The notes beneath the pieces are model-generated. The model saw only the letters and a list, made by a program, of their open reading frames with translations, made no database searches and was not told where the DNA came from. Shown here piece by piece: positions 35,383-45,764 of a stretch of 64,000 nt of DNA. The stretch comes from Streptomyces wedmorensis. GTDB lineage: Bacteria; Actinomycetota; Actinomycetes; Streptomycetales; Streptomycetaceae. Position 1 is the stretch's first letter. Each line of letters starts with the position of its first letter. The DNA lies in the NCBI RefSeq assembly GCF_000716445.1, contig NZ_JNWK01000002.1:124001-188000 (forward strand). Reading direction: 5' to 3'. Made by a program: the position numbers and the translations under genes.

Positions 35383-36581
35383 CGCCGCAGGGTCAGCGCG
35401 TACCCCACGAGGAGCGCCGTCGTCGTCAGCGGGTAGACCGCCGAGAGCAGCATCTGCCCCGCGTTCTGGTCCAGTTCGGGACGGCCCGGGTCGTGCGGCA
35501 CCCACCACAGCGCGAACGAGGCGAAGGCGAGGGCGACCGCCCCCGTCACCGGCCACGTGCGCGTGGCGCGGTCCGCGAGCAGGATCAGCAGCGGCACGCA
35601 CCAGACCCAGTGGTGGGACCACGAGATCGGGCTGATCATCAGGGCGGTGAACGCGCAGACGACCACGGCCACGGCCTTGTCGCCGCGCACCGCGGCCCGC
35701 ACCGCGAGGACCATCGCCAGGCCGCCCAGGAGGGCCGCGGTCACCGCCCACCACATGCCGGGGTCGTCGGTGTGCATCAGGCGTGCCAGGACGCCGCGGA
35801 TGGACTGGTTGCCGGTCTCCTCGGCGAAGCCGACCCGGCCCGTCTCGAACAGCGTCTCCGTCCAGAACCGCTTCGAGTCCGCCGGAAGCGCCAGCGCCAC
35901 GGCCAGCGTGGTGCCCAGGAACACCCCGGTCGCCGTGACCGCGGTGCGCAGCCACTGGTTCCAGCCCCGGTCCCGGCGCCACAGCAGCAGGCCGGCGGCG
36001 AACAGCAGGACCACGAAGAGCCCCGGTGTGAGCTTCACCGCGGTCGCCAGGCCGATGCCCAGACCGGCCCAGCGGCTGCCCTCGCGGCGGGTGAGGTCCC
36101 AGAGGACCGCCACCGCTATCAGCAGGTTGATCTGGCCGTACCGCAGCGTCGTCCACACCGGCTCGCACCAGACCACGACCGCGGCGACCCAGAGCGTCGT
36201 ACGCCACAGGTCCGTGCGGGACAGCGACGGGCGGACCAGCTGGAGCGAGAGCTGGACCAGGGCGACGACCAGGAGCAGGTTGCCCGCGGTGCAGAGCGTC
36301 CGCATCAGCGGCACGCCCACCAGGGTCAGCGGGACGAACAGCAGGGCCGCGAAGGGCGGGTAGGTCATGCCGAGGTTCGCCGACGTGGCGCGCATCGCGT
36401 AGAGATCGCCGCCGGCCCGGACCGTCTCGCCCTCGGCCCGGTAGACCATCACGTCGAGCATGTTCACGTGGGCGAGGCGTTGCGCCACCCAGAAGGCCGC
36501 GAACGAGAGCAGACAGGCCGCCGCGGCGGTGGCCAGGGGCCACGGCCGGACGCGGGTTTTCGAGAGCACGGAGACGGACAC
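35361..36581 (-). CDS. GT87 (DUF2029) polyprenol-dependent mannosyltransferase-like protein
   Basis: The product is a membrane protein of about 406 residues with roughly ten to eleven helices. It has the DUF2029/GT87 signatures of an early loop VMVYRAEGETVRAGGDLYA with an acidic residue, TYPPFAALLF, and RYGQINLLI. In mycobacteria, members use polyprenyl-phosphate-mannose to build PIMs and lipoglycans. GTG 36581 was chosen because TAGGGT lies 8 nt upstream (leaderless). An in-frame ATG at 36617 would add 12 residues but lacks a ribosome site. Confidence 0.85.
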   Translation of the reverse strand: MSVSVLSKTRVRPWPLATAAAACLLSFAAFWVAQRLAHVNMLDVMVYRAEGETVRAGGDLYAMRATSANLGMTYPPFAALLFVPLTLVGVPLMRTLCTAGNLLLVVALVQLSLQLVRPSLSRTDLWRTTLWVAAVVVWCEPVWTTLRYGQINLLIAVAVLWDLTRREGSRWAGLGIGLATAVKLTPGLFVVLLFAAGLLLWRRDRGWNQWLRTAVTATGVFLGTTLAVALALPADSKRFWTETLFETGRVGFAEETGNQSIRGVLARLMHTDDPGMWWAVTAALLGGLAMVLAVRAAVRGDKAVAVVVCAFTALMISPISWSHHWVWCVPLLILLADRATRTWPVTGAVALAFASFALWWVPHDPGRPELDQNAGQMLLSAVYPLTTTALLVGYALTLRRQAVAKE

Positions 36582-36627
36582 AGTCGGCGACCCTACCCGG
36601 CTGGTCAGAGGGGTCATGAGAATCGAT

Positions 36628-36657
36628 TTGGAGATCTGGCCGGGAGCCGGTTAATGT
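36628..36657 (+). promoter_or_regulatory. Promoter of second tRNA-Ala
   Basis: TTGGAG (36628-36633) and TAATGT (36652-36657) lie 18 bp apart, about 50 bp upstream of the tRNA. Confidence 0.5.
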
Positions 36658-36705
36658 TCTGTCTGTCGCCGCGAGGGAAACCGAAACGGAGACGGAAAAC
36701 AGCAA

Positions 36706-36778
36706 GGGGCTATAGCTCAGTTGGTAGAGCGCCTGCATGGCATGCAGGAGGTCAGGAGTTCAATTCTCCTTAGCTCCA
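36706..36778 (+). tRNA. tRNA-Ala (anticodon GGC), second copy
   Basis: The sequence is identical over all 73 nt to the gene at 32448-32520, with the same GGC anticodon and no encoded CCA. The identity stops within a few bases on either side. Confidence 0.97.
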
Positions 36779-36783
36779 CAGAA

Positions 36784-36822
36784 GAGAAAGCGGGCCACCC
36801 GGATCGGGTGGCCCGCTTTCTC
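36784..36822 (+). terminator. Terminator after second tRNA-Ala
   Basis: An 18-bp stem beginning GAGAAAGCGGGCC closes on a GATC-type loop and returns as GGCCCGCTTTCTC. Confidence 0.9.
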
Positions 36823-36905
36823 GTTGTCTCACGATCGTCTTCCTGTTCGTCCTCCTCGCCTCCGTCATCCCTGGAACGCCGGTGCGGCCCGTCCGGGCCC
36901 TGCGG

Positions 36906-36911
36906 TACCCT
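36906..36911 (+). promoter_or_regulatory. -10 box TACCCT of the leuS transcript
   Basis: TACCCT ends 6 nt before the ATG of the leader peptide (36918), so the mRNA would start with that ATG. Confidence 0.6.
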
Positions 36912-36917
36912 GGCGCC

Positions 36918-36956
36918 ATGCGTGCCGTACGCCTCCTGCTTACCGAGCCGCGCTGA
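36918..36956 (+). CDS. leuS leader peptide (12 residues)
   Basis: ATG to TGA encodes [12 protein letters not shown], with three consecutive Leu codons CTC-CTG-CTT. It sits directly downstream of a -10 box and upstream of a terminator before leuS. This is the layout of a classical translational attenuator sensing charged tRNA-Leu. The peptide itself is read from sequence; its regulatory role is inferred. Confidence 0.65.
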   Translation: MRAVRLLLTEPR

Positions 36957-37000
36957 CCAGTCCCGGCGGACGACAGACAATCCGTCGGAGTCGGCGCGGC
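36947..37000 (+). promoter_or_regulatory. leuS leader RNA stems
   Basis: GCCGCGCTGAC (36947-36957, covering the leader-peptide stop) pairs with GTCGGCGCGGC (36990-37000) in 11 bp with one G-U. Inside it CCGGCGGA (36963-36970) pairs with TCCGTCGG (36981-36988). The long stem abuts the terminator and would be disrupted by a ribosome stalled on the Leu codons. Confidence 0.55.
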
Positions 37001-37026
37001 ATCCCCTCCTGTGCGAGGGGATTTTT
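37001..37026 (+). terminator. leuS attenuator terminator
   Basis: ATCCCCTC pairs with GAGGGGAT around CTGTGC and is followed by TTTTC, a real U tract, rare in this genome. It lies 55 nt before leuS. Confidence 0.8.
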
Positions 37027-37080
37027 CATTTCGGCAGTCAGTGGCCGTGGGCAGAGACGATCGATGGAGCTTCAAGGACC

Positions 37081-39957
<2,877 letters not shown>

Positions 39958-39963
39958 CGGAGA

Positions 39964-39997
39964 GCCGTCGGCCGGCGGGACATCGCCGGCCGACGGC
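39964..39997 (+). terminator. Terminator after leuS
   Basis: GCCGTCGGCCGGCG pairs with CGCCGGCCGACGGC across a GGACAT loop, a perfect 14-bp stem. Confidence 0.85.
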
Positions 39998-40116
39998 GCA
40001 TAGGGGTTTCCCCTACGGGCAGGTTGGGGGTTCCGATGGAACCCGCGGCCTGCCTCTTCCGTTTACGGTGGAGATACCACAGCCGTGGAGATTCGACGGA
40101 TGCCGGAGGGGCACAC

Positions 40117-40839
40117 ATGGAAGCCACGATTATCACGATCATGGCGCTGCTCTTCTTCGCCTTCGTGGCGCTCGGGGTGTTCGTCACCGTGAAGGCCGTG
40201 AAGGCCGCGAAGCGTGGCGTCGACCGCACCATCGACCAGGCCCGACGCACGGTCGAGGACACCACGCTGCGGGCCAAGAGCCTCGGCCAGGGCGGGATCG
40301 CGGGCGAGCTCGCACGGCTGCGGCTGAGCCTGCGCACCTCGATGCGGGCCACCCAGGAGGCGCTCCAGGCGGGTGCCGTCGAGGACGCCTCGCTGAAGGA
40401 GTCCCTCGAACTCTTCCACCGGCTCAGCGCCCACGGCCTCGAACTGGACGGGGACCTCAAGCGCCTGGAGCGGGAGCCCGACCGGGCGTGGGTCGCCGGG
40501 CAGCTCCCCGAACTCACCGCGCGGACCGAGCGGATCACCGGCTCGGCCGACGCGCTGCGGCGCGCGGCGCGGGACCGCGCCCTCAAGTTCGCCGAGGACG
40601 ACCTGTCGACGCTCAGCGCCCAGATCGACGTCGAGGCGGGCGCCCTGCGCCACTGGACCGACCCGGAGACCGCTCCGGGAGCCGCTGCCGGTCCCGCGCA
40701 CGACGTGACTCCCGGGACGCCGGCCGGAGGGAACCCCGGCGCGGCACGCGGCGCCGAGCCGTCCGCGATCACCGCGCCCGACCCCCGACGGACCGCCTAC
40801 CCCTGGGAGAAGACCTCCCGGCCGGAGACCACCACCTGA
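40117..40839 (+). CDS. Membrane-anchored hypothetical protein with coiled-coil-like region
   Basis: The 240-residue product has an N-terminal transmembrane anchor (IITIMALLFFAFVALGVFV, about 5-23), a Lys/Arg-rich stop-transfer and a long helical charged region (about 35-190) that looks coiled-coil. A Pro/Ala/Gly-rich disordered tail ends PWEKTSRPETTT. No family was recognised. GGAGGG (40105-40110) precedes ATG 40117. Confidence 0.82.
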   Translation: MEATIITIMALLFFAFVALGVFVTVKAVKAAKRGVDRTIDQARRTVEDTTLRAKSLGQGGIAGELARLRLSLRTSMRATQEALQAGAVEDASLKESLELFHRLSAHGLELDGDLKRLEREPDRAWVAGQLPELTARTERITGSADALRRAARDRALKFAEDDLSTLSAQIDVEAGALRHWTDPETAPGAAAGPAHDVTPGTPAGGNPGAARGAEPSAITAPDPRRTAYPWEKTSRPETTT

Positions 40840-40958
40840 CGGAACGATCAGCCCCGGTACCCGGACGCGGCCGCGCGCTGGACCGGGCGCCGCGAGCCAG
40901 GACTGATCGGCAGGCACGCGTGAGGGGGGTCGGGCTGCCGCGCGGCGGCCCCGGCGGG

Positions 40959-40964
40959 TAACCT
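40959..40964 (+). promoter_or_regulatory. -10 box TAACCT, leaderless DegV gene
   Basis: TAACCT ends 7 nt before ATG 40972, with no ribosome site. Confidence 0.55.
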
Positions 40965-40971
40965 CCCGCTC

Positions 40972-41817
40972 ATGTCCCGGCATGTCGCGATCCTCACCGA
41001 TTCCACGGCCTATCTGCCACGCCAGACGAGGGAGCGGCACGCGATCATCACGGTCCCGCTGACCGTCGTCATCGGCGACCGAGCCCTCGAGGAGGGCACC
41101 GAGATCTCGGCCGTGGCCCTCGCCGAGGCCCTGCAGAAGAGGCGGCCCGTCACCACGTCGCGTCCGAGCCCCGAGGTGTTCGCCGAGGCGTACCGCGAGG
41201 CGGCCGCAGCCGGGGCGACGGGCATCGTCTCGCTCCACCTCTCCGCCGAGGTCTCCGGAACCCATGACGCCGCCGTGCTCGCCGCGAAGGACGCGCCCGT
41301 ACCCGTGCGGGTGGTCGACACCCGCATGATGGGCATGGCGCTGGGCTTCTGCGCCCTGGCCGCCGCTCGGGTCGCCGAGGCGGGCGGCTCGCTCGACGAG
41401 GCGGTCGCGGCGGCCGAGAAGCGAGCGGCGGGAACCTCCGCCTACTTCTACGTCGACACCCTCGACTACCTCCGCAGGGGCGGGCGCATCGGCACCGCGC
41501 AGGCCCTCCTCGGCTCCGCCCTCGCGGTCAAGCCCCTCCTCGAACTCGACGGCGGGCGCATCGAACTCCGGGAGAAGGTCCGGACGGCCTCGAAGGCCAT
41601 CGCGCGCCTGGAGGAGATCGCCGTGGAGCGCGCCGGCTCCGGCGCCGTCGACATCGCCGTGCACCACCTCTCCGCCCCCGAGCGCGCCGCCGCCCTCGCC
41701 GACCGGCTCAGGGAGCGCGTACCGGGCGTCGAGGAGCTCCAGGTCAGTGAGGTGGGCGCGGTCATCGGCGCGCACACCGGCCCGGGACTCCTCGCAGTGG
41801 TCGTCTCGCCGCGCTGA
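40972..41817 (+). CDS. DegV family fatty-acid-binding protein
   Basis: The 281-residue protein has the DegV N-terminal domain (AILTDSTAYLPR, TVPLTVVIGD) and the central SVTSRPSP-like segment TTSRPSPEVFAEAY. SLHLSAEVSGTHDAA and DTLDYLRRGGRIG are further signatures. DegV/FakB proteins bind a fatty acid and present it to the FakA kinase. No FakA-like gene is visible in this window. In actinobacteria a DegV gene commonly precedes comEA and comEC, as here. Confidence 0.94.
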   Translation: MSRHVAILTDSTAYLPRQTRERHAIITVPLTVVIGDRALEEGTEISAVALAEALQKRRPVTTSRPSPEVFAEAYREAAAAGATGIVSLHLSAEVSGTHDAAVLAAKDAPVPVRVVDTRMMGMALGFCALAAARVAEAGGSLDEAVAAAEKRAAGTSAYFYVDTLDYLRRGGRIGTAQALLGSALAVKPLLELDGGRIELREKVRTASKAIARLEEIAVERAGSGAVDIAVHHLSAPERAAALADRLRERVPGVEELQVSEVGAVIGAHTGPGLLAVVVSPR

Positions 41818-41965
41818 GGCCCCCTGCCGCGCTGAGGCCCTCCGGCGCCGGTGGGCCTTCCTTCGCGCAGAGGCCCTCCGGCGCCGGTGGGCCTTCCTTC
41901 GCACAGAGGCTCTCCGGCGCCGGTGGGCCTTCCTTCGGGTGGAGGCCTTCCGGCGCGGTGGGCAG
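41808..41965. repeat. Tandem 36-bp hairpin repeats after DegV
   Basis: The last 15 bp of the DegV region (GCCGCGCTGAGGCCC, 41808-41822) recur at 41826-41840. Three 36-bp units then start at 41834, 41870 and 41906, with a partial unit at 41942. Each unit contains AGGCCC-T-CCGGCGCCGG-T-GGGCCT, a near-perfect inverted repeat. It probably acts as a stacked terminator. The 36-bp period would also be in frame, but no convincing gene covers it. Confidence 0.85.
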
Positions 41966-42073
41966 CCCTCCGCTCTGAGACGCTCCGTCCCCCGGGAGGG
42001 TGACGGAGTTGTCCACAACGGCTGCCTCGTCCACGGAACGGAAGCGAGTCCCGCACGGCCGGGTCGTGACTCC

Positions 42074-42079
42074 TACCGT
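42074..42079 (+). promoter_or_regulatory. -10 box TACCGT, leaderless comEA
   Basis: TACCGT ends 7 nt before ATG 42087, with no ribosome site. Confidence 0.5.
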
Positions 42080-42086
42080 CACGAGC

Positions 42087-43133
42087 ATGACTCTTCGCAC
42101 ACGCATCGCATCGACCGCTCCCGGGACCCTGGGCTCCGCGGGTACGTCCACGAGCGGGCCCGGCAGGCCGCCGGGCTCGGACGGGCGGAGCCGGCCCGTC
42201 GGACACGGCACGTCTCCCGGCCGGGCCCGGAGGCGCGCCCGGGTGAGGCGGGTCGCCGTGGTGTCCCCCGCCGCCGTACGGCAGCGGGGGGAGGCCATGT
42301 TCCCGGCGACCGCACAGCCGGTGCCGTCCGCCGCGTCCCCTGGGGGGCCGGAGACCGGGTGGCCGCCGGAGGCGCGGGAGGAACCGGCGACGCCGGAGCG
42401 CGGCTCGCCGCCCGGGGCGCGGGCGCGGCTGGCGGCGGCCGTCCGTGAGCGGGCCCCGGTCTGGGTGCAGACCAGGTGCGGCCTCGAACCGAGGACGCTG
42501 GCCGCCCTGACCGTGTTCCTCGTCGTGGCCGCGGGCGTCGCGGGCGGGTACTTCTGGGCGGGACGGCCGGAGGCGGTGCGCGCTCCCGAACTCGTCCGTG
42601 CCGCGCGCCCGGCCACCGCGCCCGCCGTGGTCGCCGCGCCCGGGGTGCGGGCGGGACCGGTGTCGAGGCCCGGAGAGGCTGCCGCTGCGTCCGGGGCGAA
42701 GGTGGTCGTCGACGTGGCGGGGAAGGTGCTCAGGCCGGGCGTGCTGACCCTCCCGGCGGGCTCGCGGGTGGCGGACGCGCTGCGCGCCGCCGGCGGGGCG
42801 CGTCCCGGAGCCGATCTGACCGGGCTCAACCGGGCCCGTGTCCTGTTCGACGGCGAGCAGGTGCTCGTCGGTGTGCCGGGGATGCCGTCCGGCGGAGCCG
42901 GATCAGCCGGCGGGAGCGCGAGCGGCGGCGGTGGGCCCGGGGCGCCGCTGAGCCTCAGCACGGCCACGGTGGAGCAGCTCGACACGCTCCCAGGCGTCGG
43001 ACCGGTCCTCGCCCAGCACATCGTCGACCATCGCGTCGAGCACGGCGGCTTCCGGTCGGTCACGGAGCTGCGCGAGGTCAACGGCATCGGCGAGCGCCGG
43101 TTCGCCGACCTCGAACCGCTGGTGCGGCCATGA
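42087..43133 (+). CDS. comEA: ComEA family DNA-binding protein (SLBB + helix-hairpin-helix)
   Basis: The product has about 348 residues. A long Arg/Pro-rich N-terminus precedes a transmembrane helix (about 140-157, ALTVFLVVAAGVAGGYFW). Next comes an SLBB beta-grasp domain (VVVDVAGKVLRPGVLTLPAG), a Gly/Ser linker and a C-terminal helix-hairpin-helix repeat (LDTLPGVGPVLAQHIVDHR, VNGIGERRFADLEPL). ComEA binds incoming dsDNA in transformable bacteria. ATG 42087 was chosen by -10 spacing; earlier in-frame starts are possible. It overlaps comEC by ATGA. Confidence 0.88.
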   Translation: MTLRTRIASTAPGTLGSAGTSTSGPGRPPGSDGRSRPVGHGTSPGRARRRARVRRVAVVSPAAVRQRGEAMFPATAQPVPSAASPGGPETGWPPEAREEPATPERGSPPGARARLAAAVRERAPVWVQTRCGLEPRTLAALTVFLVVAAGVAGGYFWAGRPEAVRAPELVRAARPATAPAVVAAPGVRAGPVSRPGEAAAASGAKVVVDVAGKVLRPGVLTLPAGSRVADALRAAGGARPGADLTGLNRARVLFDGEQVLVGVPGMPSGGAGSAGGSASGGGGPGAPLSLSTATVEQLDTLPGVGPVLAQHIVDHRVEHGGFRSVTELREVNGIGERRFADLEPLVRP

Positions 43134-45712
43134 GGCGCGACACGCCGCCGTGGGACGAGGGGCCGGTCGATCTCCGGCTCGTTCCGCTCGCGGTGGCCGC
43201 CTGGGCGGCGGCCGCGGGTGCCGTGGGCGTCGCGGGGTGGTGGACGGCGGCGGGCGTCGCGGTCTGTCTGCTGGGGGCCGTGGTCCTGCTGGTGCCCGCG
43301 GTGGCTCGGCGGTTCGGCGGTGGTGCCGGCGGACGGGACCTGACGGGGCCGCGGGAGACGCGCGGTGCGGACATGGGCCGGGACTCGCCCGGGTGGCGGT
43401 TGCGGGCGACCGCGTGCGCCGGGGTGTTGTTGTGCGCGGCGGCCGGGGCCACTTCGGCGGGGCTGCACGCGGCGGACCTGCGACGCGGGCCCGTGCCGGC
43501 CGCGGCGGGGGAGTACGCCAGGGTGTGGACGGAGGTGACGGTGACCTCCGATCCGCGGCTCACCAGGCCCCGGGTGCGGGGTGACGCGACGGCTCCGGTC
43601 TCGGTCGTCATGGATGGCGAGGTGACGCGGGTCGGGCGGTCGGACGGATCGGTCCACCGGACCCGCGCGCCGGTGCTGGTGATCGTGCCGCCGGGCGAGG
43701 GGAGGGAGGAATGGCTGCGGCTCCTTCCCTCCACCCGGCTGCGGGTCGGCGGGCGGCTCGCGCCACCACTGCGGGCCGGGGAGCCGTTCGCCGCGGTGCT
43801 GAGGGCCGACGGGACGGGGCCGCCGCGGATCGTGGAGTCGCCGAGCGCACCACAGCGGATGGCGGGCGACCTGCGCGCCGGGCTGCGGAAGGCGACGGAC
43901 GGACTCGCCCCGGACGCGCGGGCCCTGCTGCCGGGGCTGGTCGTCGGGGACACCTCCCGCGTCGGTCCCGATCTGCGGGACGCCTTCGAAGCCGCCGATC
44001 TCACCCACCTGTTGGCGGTCTCCGGAAGCAACCTCTCGATCGTCCTGCTGCTGCTCGTCGGGCGCCCCGGGCGGGCGCACCAGGTGGAGAGGGGTGGACT
44101 CGCGCCCCGGCTCGGCATGTCGCTGCGGGTCACCGCGGTGGCCGGGGGAGTGCTGACCCTGGCCTTCGTGGTCGTCTGCCGGCCCGATCCGAGCGTGCTG
44201 CGCGCGGCGGCCTGCGGTTTCGTCGTGCTGCTCGCGATCGGTACCGGCCGGCGGAGATCGCTGGTTCCCGCGCTGGCCGCCGCCGTGCTCGTCCTGGTGC
44301 TCTACGACCCCTGGCTCGCGCGGAGTTACGGCTTCCTGCTGTCGGTCCTGGCCACCGGTTCCCTGCTGACGGTCGCCCCGCGGTGGAGCGAGGCGCTGCG
44401 GCGGCGGAGGATGCCGGGCCGCCTGGCGGAGGCGCTGGCCGCGGCACTGGCCGCGCAGGCGGTGTGCGCTCCGGTCGTGGTGGTGTTCGCCGCCCGGGTG
44501 AGCCTGGTCGCGATTCCGGCGAATCTGTTCGCCGAGCTCGCGGTCGCGCCCGCGACGGTGCTGGGATTCGCCACGCTCGCCCTCGCGCCGCTGTGGGCGC
44601 GTGGTGCGGAGGGTCTGGCGTGGGTGGCGGGTTGGCCGGCCGGGTGGATCGCGTGGGTGGCGCGCGCGGGAGCGGCGCTGCCGGGCGCGGAACTGACCTG
44701 GTCCGGCGGCTGGTGGGGCGGGCTCGGCCTCGCGCTGCTCACGGCCCTGGTCGTGCTCGGGGCGCGCAGACTGCCGTACCGGGGGCCGGTCGCCGTACTC
44801 CTGGCGGCGCTGCTGCTGGTCGTGGTGGCGCGACCGGCGCCGCTGGCGCGCTGGGTCACCGGATGGCCGCCGCCGGGGTGGGTGTTCGCGATGTGCCAGG
44901 TGGGTCAGGGGGACGCGACGGTGCTCGCGGCGGGCGGGGACGCCGCCGTGGTGGTGGACGCCGGGCCCGACCCCGTACCGGTGGACCGGTGCCTGCGGGA
45001 ACTCGGGGTGAGACGGGTGCCGTTGCTGGTGCTCACCCACTTCCACGCGGACCACGTGGCGGGGCTGCCGGGTGTGCTGCGGGGACGGTCGGTGGGGGCC
45101 ATCCAGACCACGGCGCTCGAAGAGCCGCCGGCCCAGGCGGCGTTCGTACGGCGGACGGCGGCCGCCGCGCGGGTGCCCTTGATCCAGGCGGGCCCGGGGG
45201 AGGAGCGGCGGGTCGGCGCTCTGGAGTGGCGGGTGCTCTGGCCGCCGGCGGCCGCCGGGGAGCCGGCCGTTTCGGGGCCGTCGGCTGCGGCAGGGGCGTT
45301 CTCGGCCGCCGGGAGGCCGTCCGCTTCCAGGGTGGCGTCCGGCGGGCCGAACGACGCCAGTGTCACGCTGCTCGTCCGTACCCGGGGCGGGGTGAGTCTG
45401 CTGCTGCTCGGGGACCTGGAGCCGCCGGCGCAGCGGGAGTTGTCGCGGGCTCATCCCGGCCTGGAGCCGGTGGACGTGCTCAAGGTCGCGCACCACGGGT
45501 CCGCGCACCAGGACCCGGGGCTGATGGAGGCGGTGCGGCCGCGGCTCGCGCTGGTGTCGGCGGGGCGTGACAACCCGTACGGGCATCCCTCGCCCCGGAC
45601 GCTGGAGGCGCTGCGGGCGGGCGGGACGCGGGTGCTCAGGACGGACAGGGACGGAGCGATCGCGGTGGCGGGGGCGGGGAGGGGCCTCGTGGCCGTACCG
45701 AGAGGGTGGTGA
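43130..45712 (+). CDS. comEC: ComEC/Rec2 family DNA-uptake channel protein
   Basis: The 860-residue product has an N-terminal membrane region, an OB-like loop (GRLAPPLRAGEPFAAVLRADG) and the Competence transmembrane core (LTHLLAVSGSNLSIVLLLL). The C-terminal metallo-beta-lactamase-like domain has the metal motif HFHADH (637-642). Full length suggests a functional gene, although Streptomyces are not considered naturally transformable. The ATG overlaps the comEA stop. Confidence 0.93.
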   Translation: MRRDTPPWDEGPVDLRLVPLAVAAWAAAAGAVGVAGWWTAAGVAVCLLGAVVLLVPAVARRFGGGAGGRDLTGPRETRGADMGRDSPGWRLRATACAGVLLCAAAGATSAGLHAADLRRGPVPAAAGEYARVWTEVTVTSDPRLTRPRVRGDATAPVSVVMDGEVTRVGRSDGSVHRTRAPVLVIVPPGEGREEWLRLLPSTRLRVGGRLAPPLRAGEPFAAVLRADGTGPPRIVESPSAPQRMAGDLRAGLRKATDGLAPDARALLPGLVVGDTSRVGPDLRDAFEAADLTHLLAVSGSNLSIVLLLLVGRPGRAHQVERGGLAPRLGMSLRVTAVAGGVLTLAFVVVCRPDPSVLRAAACGFVVLLAIGTGRRRSLVPALAAAVLVLVLYDPWLARSYGFLLSVLATGSLLTVAPRWSEALRRRRMPGRLAEALAAALAAQAVCAPVVVVFAARVSLVAIPANLFAELAVAPATVLGFATLALAPLWARGAEGLAWVAGWPAGWIAWVARAGAALPGAELTWSGGWWGGLGLALLTALVVLGARRLPYRGPVAVLLAALLLVVVARPAPLARWVTGWPPPGWVFAMCQVGQGDATVLAAGGDAAVVVDAGPDPVPVDRCLRELGVRRVPLLVLTHFHADHVAGLPGVLRGRSVGAIQTTALEEPPAQAAFVRRTAAAARVPLIQAGPGEERRVGALEWRVLWPPAAAGEPAVSGPSAAAGAFSAAGRPSASRVASGGPNDASVTLLVRTRGGVSLLLLGDLEPPAQRELSRAHPGLEPVDVLKVAHHGSAHQDPGLMEAVRPRLALVSAGRDNPYGHPSPRTLEALRAGGTRVLRTDRDGAIAVAGAGRGLVAVPRGW

Positions 45713-45714
45713 AG

Positions 45715-45758
45715 CTTGTAAAGAAAACCTTGTAAAGAAGTCTTTCTAAAGATACCTT
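45715..45758. promoter_or_regulatory. Repeated AT-rich operator/promoter for the HTH-MFS operon
   Basis: CTTGTAAAGAA occurs at 45715-45725 and again at 45729-45739. The palindrome AAAGA-AG-TCTTT (45734-45745) follows, then a TACCTT -10-like box (45753-45758) ending 6 nt before ATG 45765. Such AT-rich repeats stand out in a 72% GC background and suggest autoregulation by the HTH protein. Confidence 0.6.
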
Positions 45759-45764
45759 TCCATC

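Noticed and set aside
32521..36705. Integrative element between the tRNA genes
   Set aside because: No integrase, excisionase or partial tRNA attachment repeat is present; both tRNAs are complete, so only a generic accessory segment is claimed.
35250..36773. 507-codon plus-strand frame running into the second tRNA
   Set aside because: Antisense to the GT87 membrane protein and reads through the tRNA.
41747..42448. Plus-strand frame containing EALRRRWAFLRA repeats
   Set aside because: The repeat only reflects the 36-bp hairpin units. The frame overlaps the DegV end and comEA start and has no ribosome site.
41762..45586. 1274-codon minus-strand frame over comEA/comEC
   Set aside because: Antisense to two proteins with recognisable domains; His/Pro/Arg low complexity.
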